From: Phenylobacterium sp.
GTDB lineage: Bacteria; Pseudomonadota; Alphaproteobacteria; Caulobacterales; Caulobacteraceae
Assembly: GCA_020402745.1 (NCBI GenBank)
Contig: JADBYZ010000012.1
Coordinates: 62,001-126,000 of the forward strand
Direction: 5' to 3'
DNA: 64,000 bases
Below, in pieces: positions 32,887-42,051 of the stretch. Both the position numbers and the translations under genes were made by a program. A model generated the notes under the pieces. The model was given only the letters and a program-made list of their open reading frames with translations, was not told where the DNA came from and made no database searches. The number at the start of each line of letters is the position of its first letter. Position 1 is the stretch's first letter.

Positions 32887-33303
32887 ATGTTCGACATCAC
32901 CAAACTCTCCGCCAATGAGACCTCCACGGTTGAACTGGTCGGCGGCGACGACGAGCCCCTCTATGACGACAAGGGCGCTCGCCTCTCGATCACCGTCTAT
33001 GGCCCGGGCACCAAGGTCTATCAGCGCGCCCAGGCCCGTCAGCAGAACCTGATCATGGACAAGCTGAAGAAGCGCGGGCGCATGGACCAGTCGGCCGAGG
33101 AAAAGGCTCTGGAACAGGCCGAGTTCCTTGCCGCCTGCACGGTCAGCTTCAACGGCTTTGCCTATCCGCCCGCCAAGGGGCTGGAGGGCGCGGCCTATTT
33201 CCGCAAGGCATATGAGGACCCGACCATCGGCTTCATCGCCGCCCAGGTCGGGGCCCATATCGGCGACTGGGCAAATTTTACGAAGAGCTCGGCCGCGAGC
33301 TGA
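32887..33303 (+). CDS. Tail assembly chaperone, short form (G-like)
   Basis: A 138-residue protein that starts M-F-D-I-T-K-L-S-A-N-E-T-S-T-V-E-L and stops at 33301-33303. It is the analogue of lambda G and HK97 gp13, which bind the tape measure protein during tail assembly. Six codons or so before the stop lies a slippery heptamer (33273-33279), so a part of ribosomes should move to the -1 frame and make the longer GT form. Confidence 0.82.
   Translation: MFDITKLSANETSTVELVGGDDEPLYDDKGARLSITVYGPGTKVYQRAQARQQNLIMDKLKKRGRMDQSAEEKALEQAEFLAACTVSFNGFAYPPAKGLEGAAYFRKAYEDPTIGFIAAQVGAHIGDWANFTKSSAAS
33273..33279 (+). promoter_or_regulatory. -1 programmed frameshift site AAATTTT
   Basis: In the zero frame the codons read GCA AAT TTT ACG, so the heptamer is A-AAT-TTT, the canonical X-XXY-YYZ form. 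A -1 shift leads to an open frame (Y-E-E-L-G-R-E-L-I-L-Y-V-R-Q-L) up to 33755. Position and logic are those of G/GT in siphoviruses. Confidence 0.8.
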
Positions 33304-33755
33304 TCCTATACGTCCGCCAGCTTGCCTGGCTGGGCGCAGCGCCGACAGCTAAGGCGCACAAACACCTCAAATCAGAACCGAACCCTGCGCCTCGGTCCCG
33401 TCTCCAGCGGCTTGCCGCCGACGGGCTGGAGCCAGACATGCCGCCCGTCTCCTGCCCATGGGTGGTCGACTATCTGATGGAGGTCGGCCCCACCGAGGCC
33501 GGCGCCATGGGGCCGGTTCCGGTGTCCTGGCGCGAGATCGACCACTGGCAACAATGCCTCGGCATCGCGCTCGACCCGTGGGTCACGCGCCTGCTGCGGC
33601 GCCTGTCGCTGGAGTTTGTCGCTGAGAGCCACAGAGCCCGGGAGGCGGATTGTCCCGCGCCCTGGAACAGTCGGCCCACGGACTTTGATCGTGAGGCCCT
33701 GTCCCGAAAGGTCACTCAGACCTTCCGCGCCATTGCCATGTCCACATCGACCTGA
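33279..33755 (+). CDS. Tail assembly chaperone, frameshift extension (T part)
   Basis: A 158-residue continuation in the -1 frame. It begins Y-E-E-L-G-R-E-L-I-L-Y-V-R-Q-L-A-W, contains LDPWVTRLLRRLSLEFVAES and ends R-A-I-A-M-S-T-S-T. It has no convincing own start near its beginning (the first ATG in frame is at 33438, mid-way through the fold), so it is expected only as the 289-residue GT fusion from 32887. It should recruit tail tube subunits onto the tape measure. Confidence 0.75.
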   Translation, partial: YEELGRELILYVRQLAWLGAAPTAKAHKHLKSEPNPAPRSRLQRLAADGLEPDMPPVSCPWVVDYLMEVGPTEAGAMGPVPVSWREIDHWQQCLGIALDPWVTRLLRRLSLEFVAESHRAREADCPAPWNSRPTDFDREALSRKVTQTFRAIAMSTST

Positions 33756-33769
33756 AGGGAGCCCAGACC

Positions 33770-36700
33770 ATGAAAGCGGGCACACTTGAGATCGAGATGA
33801 TCACCAACATTGCCCGGCTCCAGAAGGAGATGGGCGACATGCGCCGCGCTGTTGGCGGGGCCATGGGCGATATCGAGGCCTCGGCCGGCCGCGCCGACCG
33901 CGCCCTCAACGGTGTCGGCACAGGCGGGCTGACCCGCATGGGCGGCTCGGCCCGGCTCGCCGGCCATCAGGTCCAGAACCTCGTCTACCAGCTCAACGAC
34001 ATGGTGGTCGGGCTGTTCTCGGGCCAGAAGCCGATGACCGTCTTCATGCAGCAGGGCTCGCAGATCGGCCAGATTGCTATGCAGGCCGGCCTTGGCATCG
34101 GCGGCATGGCGCGTGCTCTGGTGGGCCTTGCTGCCAGTGCAGCCATGGTGGTCCTGACCAACCCCTATCTGCTGGCTGCCGCCGCTGCCGCCGCTTTGGC
34201 ATTCGGCGCCTTCAAGATGTTCCAGTCGAGCGTGCGGCAGTCAGGCGAGCTTGACCGCTATGCCGCCAGCCTTGGCCTGACCGCCAGGGAGATGAGAGAA
34301 CTGGGCCCGGTCGGCATCACCGTGGGCGATGTGTTCAAGGGCCTGTGGAAGACCATCAGCGATGGCCTGAACCTCGGCCCGGTGTTCACGTCGATCAAGG
34401 AGTGGACGGTCGCCGCCTTCGGCAAGGTGATGGAGGTCGGAAAGATCGCGCTTGCGGTCATCTACGCGGCCTTCGTCGGCGGCTTTAACGCCATCCGCGT
34501 GGTCTGGAATGCTCTGCCGGGCGTGATCGGCGAAGCGGCGATCGGGGCTGCCAATCTGCTGATTGCGGCGGTCGAGACCATGGCCAACCGCGCTATCGCC
34601 TCCATCAACGCCCTGGTCGCAGGAACCAATGCCGTCCTTGAGGTCGTGGGCCTGCCGCTGCTGGCCCAGATGGACCAGGTGGTGCTGCCGCGCCTTGAGA
34701 ACCGATTTGCCGGCAGCACAGGCCGGATGGCCGATGCGGTCCGGGGCGAGTTCACCTCGGCCTTTGCCGATGCCGAGGGCATGCTGGACGCCTTCTCCGA
34801 ACGCTGGCGCCAGAACGCCCTGGACGCCGCCCGCACGCGCATCGCCGCCCGCGCCAGCGAGATCCGCGGCGACCGGCCAGATCGCGCCGGCAGCCGGGGG
34901 CGTGACAGCGCATCCGACGAGGCCGAGCGCGCCCTGCAGGCAGCCCGTGACTATGCGGCGGCCCTCGTCATGGAGACCGCCAAGATCGGTCGCACCGCCA
35001 TCGAGATCAAACGTCTGGAGGTCGCCATGGCGGCCCTGCGCGCGCCGACCGATGAGAGCCGGATTGCGATCATTCAGGCGGGGCAAGCCTGGGAGGACGC
35101 GACCCGCGCCCAGAACGCCGCCGAGTTCGTGCGCAATACCGTCACGCCCCTCGAACTCCAGATCTCGCTGCTCGGCCAGTCGGCGAAGGCCCAGGCGCTG
35201 GCGACCCTTGAAGCCGAGCGTGAGCAGATCGTGCTGGAGCGCGGGGTGGAGGCCTGGAACCGCTATCACGCCGCCCGCGCCGCCCTGATCGAGCACGACT
35301 TTGGTCTGGCCCAGCAGCAGCAATATCTCGAAACCCTGCAGGAGATGGCGAGCCTCACCCAGCAGGCCGCGCAGGGCATGTCCGACGCTTTCGGAACCGT
35401 GGGCGCGGCGATTGGCGGGGTGGCGTCAGAGTTCGCCCGCTATGCCGCCCAGCAGACCGCTGCGGCCCAGCGCATCGCTGATGCCGAGCGAGAATACGGC
35501 AAGACCTCGTTCCAATATGCCGCTGCCCGAAACGCCATGACGGCTTCGGAGATCAACCACTATGGCAACCTCGCCAGCGCCGCGAAGGGGTTCTTCAAGG
35601 AAGGATCGAAGGGCTACAAGGCGCTGGAAGCGGCTGAGAAGGCCTTCCGCGCCTTTGAGCTGGCCATCGCCATCAAGAATGCCGCGGTCCGCATCGGCCT
35701 GATCGGCGGGGTGACCGCCGCCAAGGTCGGTAGCGATACCGCCCAGGCCGCCTCCGACACCGCCCGCGCCGGGATCGAACAGGGCAACAGCCTGATCGCC
35801 ACGGGCATCAAGGCGGTCGAGGCGGTGATCAACGCCATTCGCTCCATGCCTTTCCCGCTCAATATCGCCGCGGGCGCGGCCACCGCAGCCGTGGTCGCCT
35901 CGCTCGGCGTCGCCATCGGCGGGGCCTTTGGCGGCGGCGGTAAGGCCGCGGCACCCACCAACACAGGGACCGGCACCGTCTTTGGCGATGCAGACGCCCA
36001 GTCCAAGAGCATCTCCAATGCGCTGGAGCGCCTGCGCGAAATCGACACCCTGACCATGCGCTACTCGTCGGCCATGCTGGCCTCGCTGCGTAACATCGAG
36101 GCCAATCTCGGCGGGCTGACCAATCTGATCGTGCGCACCAATGGCGCGGAAAGCTCCGCCGCCGGTGTCGTCACCGGGTTCAAGTCTGATCCGATCGCGG
36201 GCTCCATCTCCAAGGCTATGCAGGGCGTGGGCAATGTGCTGGCCAAGATCCCCGTGATCGGCGGCCTCCTTGGCGGGATCACCGGCCTGCTTGGCAAGCT
36301 GATCGGTTCACTGTTTGGGACCAAGACCTCGATCACCGGCCAGGGCATCTTTGGTAAGGCCCAGTCGCTGGGCGATGTGCTGGGCGGCGGCTTTGACGCC
36401 AGCTATTTCAGCGACATCAAGAAGACCAAGAAGTTCTTCGGGATCAGCGTCGGGAGCTCGACCAGCACCCAGTTCTCCAACGCCAGCCCTGAGCTCGAGC
36501 GCCAGTTCTCGCTGATCTTCTCGGGCTTCTATGACGCCATCTCGGCCGCCGCCGGGCCGCTCGGCCTTTCGCTCGACGAGGTGCAGAACCGGCTGAAGAG
36601 CTTCGTCATCGACATCGGCAAGATTGATCTCAAGGGCCTGACCGCCGAGCAGATCCAGGAGAAGCTGGCCGCGGTATTTGGGGCTGCCGCCGACCGCATG

Positions 36701-37897
36701 GCGCAGTACGCCATTGGCGGGCTCGAGCAGTTCCAGAAGGTCGGAGAGGGCTATTTCGAGACCCTGGTGCGGGTCGCCTCCAGCGTCGAGGCGGTCAGCG
36801 AGGCGCTAAAGCTGCTGGGCCATCAGGCGAGCGCGCTAGGCGTCGCGGCCTCGCTGGATCTGGTCGATCTCTTCGGCACGGCCCAGGACATGATCTCGGC
36901 CACCAACGACTATTTCTCCCTCTACTATACGAGCGCCGAACAGGCCTCGGCCCGCACCGCCCAGATGAGCGCAGCGCTCGAGGCGCTGGGCCTATCCATG
37001 CCCGGCAGTATCGAAGGCTTCCGCGCCCTCGTCGAAGCCCAGGACCTGACGACACAGGCCGGGCGCGCGGCCTATGCAGCGCTGCTGCAACTGGCCCCGG
37101 CCTTTGCCGACCTGATCGGGGCAGCCCAGGACGCCGCCAGCGCCGCGGCCATTGCCGATGAGCGGCTTGGCCTTGAACGCCGGCTGATGGAATTGCGCGG
37201 CGATACCGCTGCGCTTCGGGCTCTGGAACTGGCCGCGCTGGATGCGTCCAACCGCGCCCTGCAGACGCAAATCTGGGCGCTCGAAGATGAGGCCAAGGCC
37301 GCCAGCGAGGCCGCAGCCGCAGCCGAGAAGCTGCGCACTGCCTGGACCCAGATCACCGACGGTCTGATCAGCGAGGTCAAACGCATCCGCGGCGTTATGG
37401 GCGGCGGCTCGGTCAGCTACAGCGATGCCCTGGCACAGTTCAATGCGGCGACTGCCGCAGCCCGGGCCGGCGACCAGGAGGCCGCACAATCCCTACCGCG
37501 CCTGTCGCAGGCTCTGCTCACGGCCGCCGGCAATATGGCGACCAGCGCCGAGGGACTGGCGCGCATTCAGGGCCAGACCGCCGGCAGTCTCGAAGAGACG
37601 CTGGCGATCATTGCGGCCATGGCCGGAGCCGGCGAGGCGACAACCGCTGCCGTCTCCCAGCCCGGCTGGTGGGATCAGTTCGCGGCCGGCCAGACGCCGG
37701 GCGTCACGACCGCCGCCAATGACAGTGGGCTTGCCATCATCGATGAGCTTCAGGGCCTGCGCCAGGAGCTGAGCGACCTGCGCGCCGAGCAGATGACGGC
37801 CTCGGCCGCGATTGCCTCAGGCACCGGCAAGACCGCCCGTATCCTCGAGCGGGTCACGCCGGACGGCGACGCCATCGCAGTGAGGACGGCCGCATGA
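33770..37897 (+). CDS. Tail tape measure protein
   Basis: A 1375-residue protein, the longest of the element. It starts G-T-L-E-I-E-M-I-T-N-I-A-R-L-Q-K-E-M, has hydrophobic segments near residues 105-150 (M-V-V-L-T-N-P-Y-L-L-A-A-A-A-A-A-A-L-A-F) and several Ala-rich coiled-coil stretches. A Gly-rich membrane-like region is near 690-730 and another near 810-850. It sets the tail length; this length would predict a tail of roughly 200 nm by the usual rule. Confidence 0.92.
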   Translation: MKAGTLEIEMITNIARLQKEMGDMRRAVGGAMGDIEASAGRADRALNGVGTGGLTRMGGSARLAGHQVQNLVYQLNDMVVGLFSGQKPMTVFMQQGSQIGQIAMQAGLGIGGMARALVGLAASAAMVVLTNPYLLAAAAAAALAFGAFKMFQSSVRQSGELDRYAASLGLTAREMRELGPVGITVGDVFKGLWKTISDGLNLGPVFTSIKEWTVAAFGKVMEVGKIALAVIYAAFVGGFNAIRVVWNALPGVIGEAAIGAANLLIAAVETMANRAIASINALVAGTNAVLEVVGLPLLAQMDQVVLPRLENRFAGSTGRMADAVRGEFTSAFADAEGMLDAFSERWRQNALDAARTRIAARASEIRGDRPDRAGSRGRDSASDEAERALQAARDYAAALVMETAKIGRTAIEIKRLEVAMAALRAPTDESRIAIIQAGQAWEDATRAQNAAEFVRNTVTPLELQISLLGQSAKAQALATLEAEREQIVLERGVEAWNRYHAARAALIEHDFGLAQQQQYLETLQEMASLTQQAAQGMSDAFGTVGAAIGGVASEFARYAAQQTAAAQRIADAEREYGKTSFQYAAARNAMTASEINHYGNLASAAKGFFKEGSKGYKALEAAEKAFRAFELAIAIKNAAVRIGLIGGVTAAKVGSDTAQAASDTARAGIEQGNSLIATGIKAVEAVINAIRSMPFPLNIAAGAATAAVVASLGVAIGGAFGGGGKAAAPTNTGTGTVFGDADAQSKSISNALERLREIDTLTMRYSSAMLASLRNIEANLGGLTNLIVRTNGAESSAAGVVTGFKSDPIAGSISKAMQGVGNVLAKIPVIGGLLGGITGLLGKLIGSLFGTKTSITGQGIFGKAQSLGDVLGGGFDASYFSDIKKTKKFFGISVGSSTSTQFSNASPELERQFSLIFSGFYDAISAAAGPLGLSLDEVQNRLKSFVIDIGKIDLKGLTAEQIQEKLAAVFGAAADRMAQYAIGGLEQFQKVGEGYFETLVRVASSVEAVSEALKLLGHQASALGVAASLDLVDLFGTAQDMISATNDYFSLYYTSAEQASARTAQMSAALEALGLSMPGSIEGFRALVEAQDLTTQAGRAAYAALLQLAPAFADLIGAAQDAASAAAIADERLGLERRLMELRGDTAALRALELAALDASNRALQTQIWALEDEAKAASEAAAAAEKLRTAWTQITDGLISEVKRIRGVMGGGSVSYSDALAQFNAATAAARAGDQEAAQSLPRLSQALLTAAGNMATSAEGLARIQGQTAGSLEETLAIIAAMAGAGEATTAAVSQPGWWDQFAAGQTPGVTTAANDSGLAIIDELQGLRQELSDLRAEQMTASAAIASGTGKTARILERVTPDGDAIAVRTAA

Positions 37898-38787
37898 GGC
37901 TGATCCGGCCTACAACCCTGACCGACGCCATGCTGACCAGCAGCACCGCGCCCGAGACCGACTATCCCGCCTGGTCGTCGGCCACCCCCTATGCGGTTGG
38001 CGCCCGGGTGATCCTTACCGCTACCCACCGGCGCTATGAGGCGCTGGCGGCCTCTACCAATGTCAGCCCATCCACCGATCCGACCAAATGGCTGGATCTG
38101 GGCCCCACCAACCGCTGGGCCATGTTCGACGCCCGCGTCGGCACCGCCACCAGCAGGGCCGCCTCGCTGCAGGTGGGTCTGGCCCCCGGCGCGATCGACG
38201 CCCTGGCTCTGATCGACACTGAGGCGGAAAGCGCCACCGTGACCCTCACGGCAGGCGGCGTGCAGGTCTATTCGCGCAGCCAGACCTTCAATGTCGGCGG
38301 CGTTGCCATCGACAACTGGTTCTCCTGGTTCTTCGAGCCGCTGGGCCAAAAGACCTCGATGCTGTTTCTGGATGTACCGGTCTATGCGGCCGGCCAGCTC
38401 AGCGTGACCCTGACCCGGGATAACCCGGCCGACAGCGTCTCGTGCGGCACGCTGCTGGTCGGTCGCCAGCTGTCGCTCGGCGATACCGAGCACGGGGCCG
38501 ACATCGGCATCATCGACTACAGCCGCAAAGAGACCGACCAGTTCGGGGTGACCTCCGTGGTCGAGCGGGCCTTCGCCAAACGCATGACCGCCAAGGTGGT
38601 CATGCCCACCGACGCCATCGACGACATTCACCGAAGCCTGGCAGCCCTGCGCGCCACGCCCGTTCTGTGGATCGGCTCGGAGAGCTTCGAGAGCCTCACC
38701 GTCTACGGCTTCTACAAAGAGTTCTCGATCGACATCGCCTATCCGACGGTCAGCTACTGCAGCCTGACCATCGAGGGCCTGACCTGA
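37894..38787 (+). CDS. Tail protein with carbohydrate-binding-like module
   Basis: A 297-residue protein directly after the tape measure. Residues about 25-70 (Y-P-A-W-S-S-A-T-P-Y-A-V-G-A-R-V, R-R-Y-E-A-L and N-V-S-P-S-T-D-P-T-K-W-L-D-L-G) match the small chitin-binding type 5/12 (CBM) pattern seen in tail proteins. The rest is beta-rich and could be the distal-tail part. It starts within the tape measure stop (ATGA). Confidence 0.7.
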   Translation: MRLIRPTTLTDAMLTSSTAPETDYPAWSSATPYAVGARVILTATHRRYEALAASTNVSPSTDPTKWLDLGPTNRWAMFDARVGTATSRAASLQVGLAPGAIDALALIDTEAESATVTLTAGGVQVYSRSQTFNVGGVAIDNWFSWFFEPLGQKTSMLFLDVPVYAAGQLSVTLTRDNPADSVSCGTLLVGRQLSLGDTEHGADIGIIDYSRKETDQFGVTSVVERAFAKRMTAKVVMPTDAIDDIHRSLAALRATPVLWIGSESFESLTVYGFYKEFSIDIAYPTVSYCSLTIEGLT

Positions 38788-38803
38788 GTTTTCAGGAGAC
38801 CCC

Positions 38804-39889
38804 ATGCCCATCACATCCCTGCCAACGCCCCCGTCCCGGACGGATGCGGCGAACTTCAACGCGCGCGCCGACGCCTTCCTGGGCGCGCTGCCGACCTTTG
38901 CGACCGAGGCCAATTCGCTCGCCACCGAGGTCAACGGCTATGTAGTCAGCGCCTCATCCAGCGCCGCCACCGCCGTCAATGCGCCGGGAACCAGCGCAAC
39001 CAGCACCACGAGCCTTGCGATCGGCACCGGCTCCAAGTCGCTCACCGTCCAGACCGGCAAGGCCTTCGTCATCGGCCAGTGGGTGACGATCACCAGCACA
39101 GCCAGTCCTGCCAACTGGATGCACGGCCAGATCACCGCCTATACGAGCGGAACCGGCGCTCTAGTGGTCAATGTCGGCCTGACCAGTGGCAGCGGCACGA
39201 TCGCGGCCTGGACCGTGGCCCTGAGCGCGCCCAGCCAGGGCGGCAACTCGGTGCTGACCTCGGGCAGTTATGCCGACCCGGCCTGGATCACCTCTCTGGC
39301 CGCCGCCAAGCTCACCGGCCAGACGGCCATCGCCAATGGCGGCACCGGTGCTGCAACAGCGCCTGATGCCCGCATCAGCCTTGGCCTCGTCATCGGGAGC
39401 CAGGTGCAGGCCTATAACGCCGCCCTGGATCAATGGGCGGCCAAGGCGGTCCCGGCCGGCGTCGCGGTTGGCACCACCGATACCCAGACCCTGACCAACA
39501 AAACCCTGACCGCCATGGCGTCGGCCTCCACGGTCAGGGACAGCGCCGGTACGAGCTATTCCATCGGCTACCGCGAGGTACCGCAGAACGGCCAGAACGG
39601 CGCCTATACGCTGAGCCTCGCCGATGTCGGCAAACACATCTTCAGCGCCAATGCTGGCGCCCAGACCATCACTCTGCCGACCAACGCGGTGGCGGCGTTC
39701 GCGATCGGCACAGCCATCACCATCGTCAATGCCGGCACAACGCCCATCATCCTCTCGGCGGTTGGCGTGACCCTCTATCAGGCTGGCAGCAGCAACACCG
39801 GCAACCGCACGATCGCGGTCCGGGGCGTGGCGACCCTGCTCAAAGTCGGGACCGATGTCTGGTTCATCTCCGGCGCCGGGATCAGCTGA
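38804..39889 (+). CDS. Tail fibre-like protein
   Basis: A 361-residue Ala/Gly/Thr-rich protein. The N-terminal 40 residues are helical (tail attachment type); the middle has beta repeats and the motif A-N-G-G-T-G-A-A-T-A; a Q-T-L-T-N-K-T-L-T-A motif near 230 is common in phage fibres. It ends with a beta domain. It likely contacts the cell surface. Its stop overlaps the next start. Confidence 0.7.
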   Translation: MPITSLPTPPSRTDAANFNARADAFLGALPTFATEANSLATEVNGYVVSASSSAATAVNAPGTSATSTTSLAIGTGSKSLTVQTGKAFVIGQWVTITSTASPANWMHGQITAYTSGTGALVVNVGLTSGSGTIAAWTVALSAPSQGGNSVLTSGSYADPAWITSLAAAKLTGQTAIANGGTGAATAPDARISLGLVIGSQVQAYNAALDQWAAKAVPAGVAVGTTDTQTLTNKTLTAMASASTVRDSAGTSYSIGYREVPQNGQNGAYTLSLADVGKHIFSANAGAQTITLPTNAVAAFAIGTAITIVNAGTTPIILSAVGVTLYQAGSSNTGNRTIAVRGVATLLKVGTDVWFISGAGIS

Positions 39890-40320
39890 TGAGCGGGATC
39901 ATGGGCATGCTGCTGGGCGCGGGCGGCGCAAGCCTCACGGTGACCCGCGGCAGCTACGCTGAGATTGGCAAACTGAGCACCTATTACTGCGGCTACGACG
40001 CCTCGGTCGGGCTCTACGTGGACTTCGGGTCCATCGCCCCGGTCCCAGCCCTGTTCAATGGGGCGACAGTCAAGGCGGTCTATTCCTATGGCTTCGCCCC
40101 CAATGAGGCCATGGCCTACACGGTCATCGTCTCGGGCAACCGGGCCGCCGGATTCGTCACCGGCCTGACCATCAATGGCACCGTCGTCGACGGGACCATG
40201 AACGCCCCCAGCTACGACGCCCCCAACAACGAGACCGCCTTCACGGTCTTTGCCACCGTCACGGGCGAGACCCTGTTTGGTCTCTCCGACGGCCTGACCT
40301 CAAGCGTCTCCCTGAACTGA
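39889..40320 (+). CDS. Tail-associated hypothetical protein
   Basis: A 143-residue protein from an ATG overlapping the previous stop. It begins M-S-G-I-M-G-M-L-L-G-A-G-G-A and is otherwise beta-rich with many Ser, Thr and Gly (Y-C-G-Y-D-A-S-V-G-L). Composition and place fit a minor fibre or a collar of the fibre. No family recognised. Confidence 0.6.
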   Translation: MSGIMGMLLGAGGASLTVTRGSYAEIGKLSTYYCGYDASVGLYVDFGSIAPVPALFNGATVKAVYSYGFAPNEAMAYTVIVSGNRAAGFVTGLTINGTVVDGTMNAPSYDAPNNETAFTVFATVTGETLFGLSDGLTSSVSLN

Positions 40321-40331
40321 AGGCCTTACCC

Positions 40332-40487
40332 ATGACCGATGAAACCACCCCCACGCCTGCGGACCCGCAGGCGCAAGACGCCGTGCCTGATGCCCCGATT
40401 GAACCTCGTCCGCCGCGTCGACGGATCGGCGAGATCGACGGCGTCCGGGTCGAGCTGGAACTGCACGATCAGCCGGAGGAACTGTGA
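40332..40487 (+). CDS. Small Pro-rich hypothetical protein
   Basis: A 51-residue protein M-T-D-E-T-T-P-T-P-A-D-P-Q-A with a P-R-P-P-R-R-R-I-G-E-I-D-G-V core. The stop overlaps the next start (TGATG). Unknown function; kept because of clean coupling. Confidence 0.5.
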   Translation: MTDETTPTPADPQAQDAVPDAPIEPRPPRRRIGEIDGVRVELELHDQPEEL

Positions 40488-40948
40488 TGAAGAACGTCAG
40501 CTACCGTTACAGCGTCTGCCACGCCGATCGGGTGACGCTCGATGTCGGCGAGACCCTGACCTTTCCCCGCGGCTCGGCTGCGCGGTCCCTCGGCGTCCTG
40601 GTGCTGCAGGGCCGGCTGGAAAGCACCGAGATTGAGACCGGCGATGTACTGCTGCGCGAGCCCGAGCCCATCGGGTTTTTGAAACGGTTCTCAGGAACCT
40701 CACCCATCAGTGTGTTTGCGCCCGACGGCGCGGAGTGGTTCTGCCTGTCGCGCAACGACTCCGGCGACCGCGAGGTGGCCTGCCAGACCATCGACGGCGA
40801 GTTCACCCTGGCGGCCGGCTGGGGGCTGATCGTCGCGCAAGGTCAGGTCGTCATCGACGGGGTCGAGGTCGCGCAGGACCGGTATTTCAAGCCGCGGCTG
40901 ACAGACCTCACTGGCACCGGATCTGGGATCATTCTCCTTGTCCGCTGA
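40487..40948 (+). CDS. Hypothetical beta-rich tail-region protein
   Basis: A 153-residue protein, M-K-N-V-S-Y-R-Y-S-V-C-H-A-D-R-V, with alternating hydrophobic strands of a cupin- or jelly-roll-like type (L-V-L-Q-G-R-L-E-S-T-E-I-E-T-G-D-V). A GTG one codon before the ATG is an alternative start. No family recognised. Confidence 0.55.
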   Translation: MKNVSYRYSVCHADRVTLDVGETLTFPRGSAARSLGVLVLQGRLESTEIETGDVLLREPEPIGFLKRFSGTSPISVFAPDGAEWFCLSRNDSGDREVACQTIDGEFTLAAGWGLIVAQGQVVIDGVEVAQDRYFKPRLTDLTGTGSGIILLVR

Positions 40949-41180
40949 TCTGTCGCCGGCGGCCGTGGCCGCTCCGCGCCCAGAGACCGATCATGCCGAA
41001 ATGAAGCGGGAGCTGGCAGAGGTTCGCGCCGATATCCAGGCGCTGCGCACCGATGTGCAGGACCTGGTCTCGGCCTGGAAGACCGCCACGGGCGTCGTCA
41101 AATTCGTCAAATGGCTGTCGACCCTGATGGCAGCGATGGCGGTGATCTACGCCACCATCAAGGGCCTGGCTGGCCGCTAA
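40938..41180 (+). CDS. Membrane-anchored small protein (holin/accessory candidate)
   Basis: An 80-residue protein from a TTG at 40938 (an ATG at 41001 is an alternative). It has a coiled coil (M-K-R-E-L-A-E-V-R-A-D-I-Q-A-L-R-T-D-V-Q) followed by a C-terminal transmembrane helix (W-L-S-T-L-M-A-A-M-A-V-I-Y-A-T-I). It is next to the cell-wall hydrolase, so a lysis role is possible. Confidence 0.55.
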   Translation: MSADLSPAAVAAPRPETDHAEMKRELAEVRADIQALRTDVQDLVSAWKTATGVVKFVKWLSTLMAAMAVIYATIKGLAGR

Positions 41181-41195
41181 CCCCCGGAGACATCG

Positions 41196-41732
41196 ATGCC
41201 CCAGCTTCCTCCAGCCTATCGCTGGATCGACGAGGTGCGCCCGCTGCCCAGGATGGTGGCTGAGGCTTGCCGTCTCTTCGGCACGGTCGAGACGCCGGGC
41301 CCCGCCGACAACCCGGTCATTTTGGACTGGGCCAAGGAGGCTGGGCTCTCCAAGGCATATTCATCCGACGCCGTGCCCTGGTGCGGTCTCTTCATGGCGC
41401 TGATCGCCAAGCGCGCCGGCAAGGCCGCGCCGGCCAAGCCGCTGTGGGCCCGAAGCTGGAGCCGGTTTGGCATTGCCTCACCGCAAGCCGCGCTGGGCGA
41501 TGTGCTGGTGTTCGCCCGGGCCAAGGGCGGAGGTCATGTTGGCCTCTATGTCGGCGAGGACGAGACCGCCTTCCATGTGCTGGGCGGCAACCAGTCCGAC
41601 GCGGTCAGCGTCACCCGCATCGCCAGGAGCCGCTGCATCGCCATCCGCCGGCCGACCTACCAGGTCCAGCCAGCCAGCGTGGCGCCCGTTCACCTGGCCG
41701 CCTCGGGCGTGATCTCGACCAACGAGGCCTGA
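41196..41732 (+). CDS. TIGR02594/CHAP-like peptidoglycan hydrolase
   Basis: A 178-residue protein with the TIGR02594 pattern: D-W-A-K-E-A-G-L, D-A-V-P-W-C-G-L-F-M-A (catalytic Cys, about residue 67), L-G-D-V-L-V-F-A-R, and G-G-G-H-V-G-L-Y-V-G (catalytic His, about 114). It likely cleaves peptidoglycan peptides, as endolysin or as a tail-borne enzyme. GGAG precedes the ATG. Confidence 0.82.
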   Translation: MPQLPPAYRWIDEVRPLPRMVAEACRLFGTVETPGPADNPVILDWAKEAGLSKAYSSDAVPWCGLFMALIAKRAGKAAPAKPLWARSWSRFGIASPQAALGDVLVFARAKGGGHVGLYVGEDETAFHVLGGNQSDAVSVTRIARSRCIAIRRPTYQVQPASVAPVHLAASGVISTNEA

Positions 41733-41760
41733 TCTCGACCCTCATCACTGTTCCCAACCG

Positions 41761-41787
41761 TCCGCGCTCCTGCGGGCATTTTTTTAT
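41761..41787 (+). terminator. Possible weak terminator after hydrolase gene
   Basis: CCGC-gctcct-GCGG followed by GCATTTTTTTA. The stem is only 4-5 bp, but the T7 run after a GC hairpin is suggestive. Confidence 0.35.
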
Positions 41788-41798
41788 GGAGAAACGAA

Positions 41799-41993
41799 AT
41801 GGACGATCTCAAACCCTGGTGGACCTCCAAGGCCATCTGGACCGGCCTGATCGGCAGCGCCTGGGGCGTGGCTGGCACGCTTGGCCTGCTGCCCGACGGC
41901 CTCAGCCAGGCCGATGTGCTGACCGTGGTCCTGGCCATCACCGGCATTGGCGGGGTGGTCTTCCGCAAGACCGCCCGCGCTCGCATCGGCTGA
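41799..41993 (+). CDS. Holin-like small membrane protein
   Basis: A 64-residue protein. M-D-D-L-K-P-W-W-T-S-K-A-I-W is followed by two hydrophobic helices (residues about 14-30 and 38-55) with a short G-L-L-P-D-G turn and a basic C-terminus R-K-T-A-R-A-R-I. Size and two-helix topology fit class II holins. Lysis role is inferred from this and the hydrolase neighbour. Confidence 0.6.
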   Translation: MDDLKPWWTSKAIWTGLIGSAWGVAGTLGLLPDGLSQADVLTVVLAITGIGGVVFRKTARARIG

Positions 41994-41997
41994 TCTC

Positions 41998-42027
41998 GCT
42001 GGCGCAGGCCTTGTGGTCTGCGCCAGC
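41998..42027. repeat. 10-bp perfect hairpin after holin-like gene
   Basis: GCTGGCGCAG and its exact complement with a 10-base loop, right after the holin-like gene stop. No T-run follows; it may stabilise the mRNA end or attenuate. Confidence 0.55.
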
Positions 42028-42051
42028 CCTCATTTCCGAAAAGGTGCAGGC

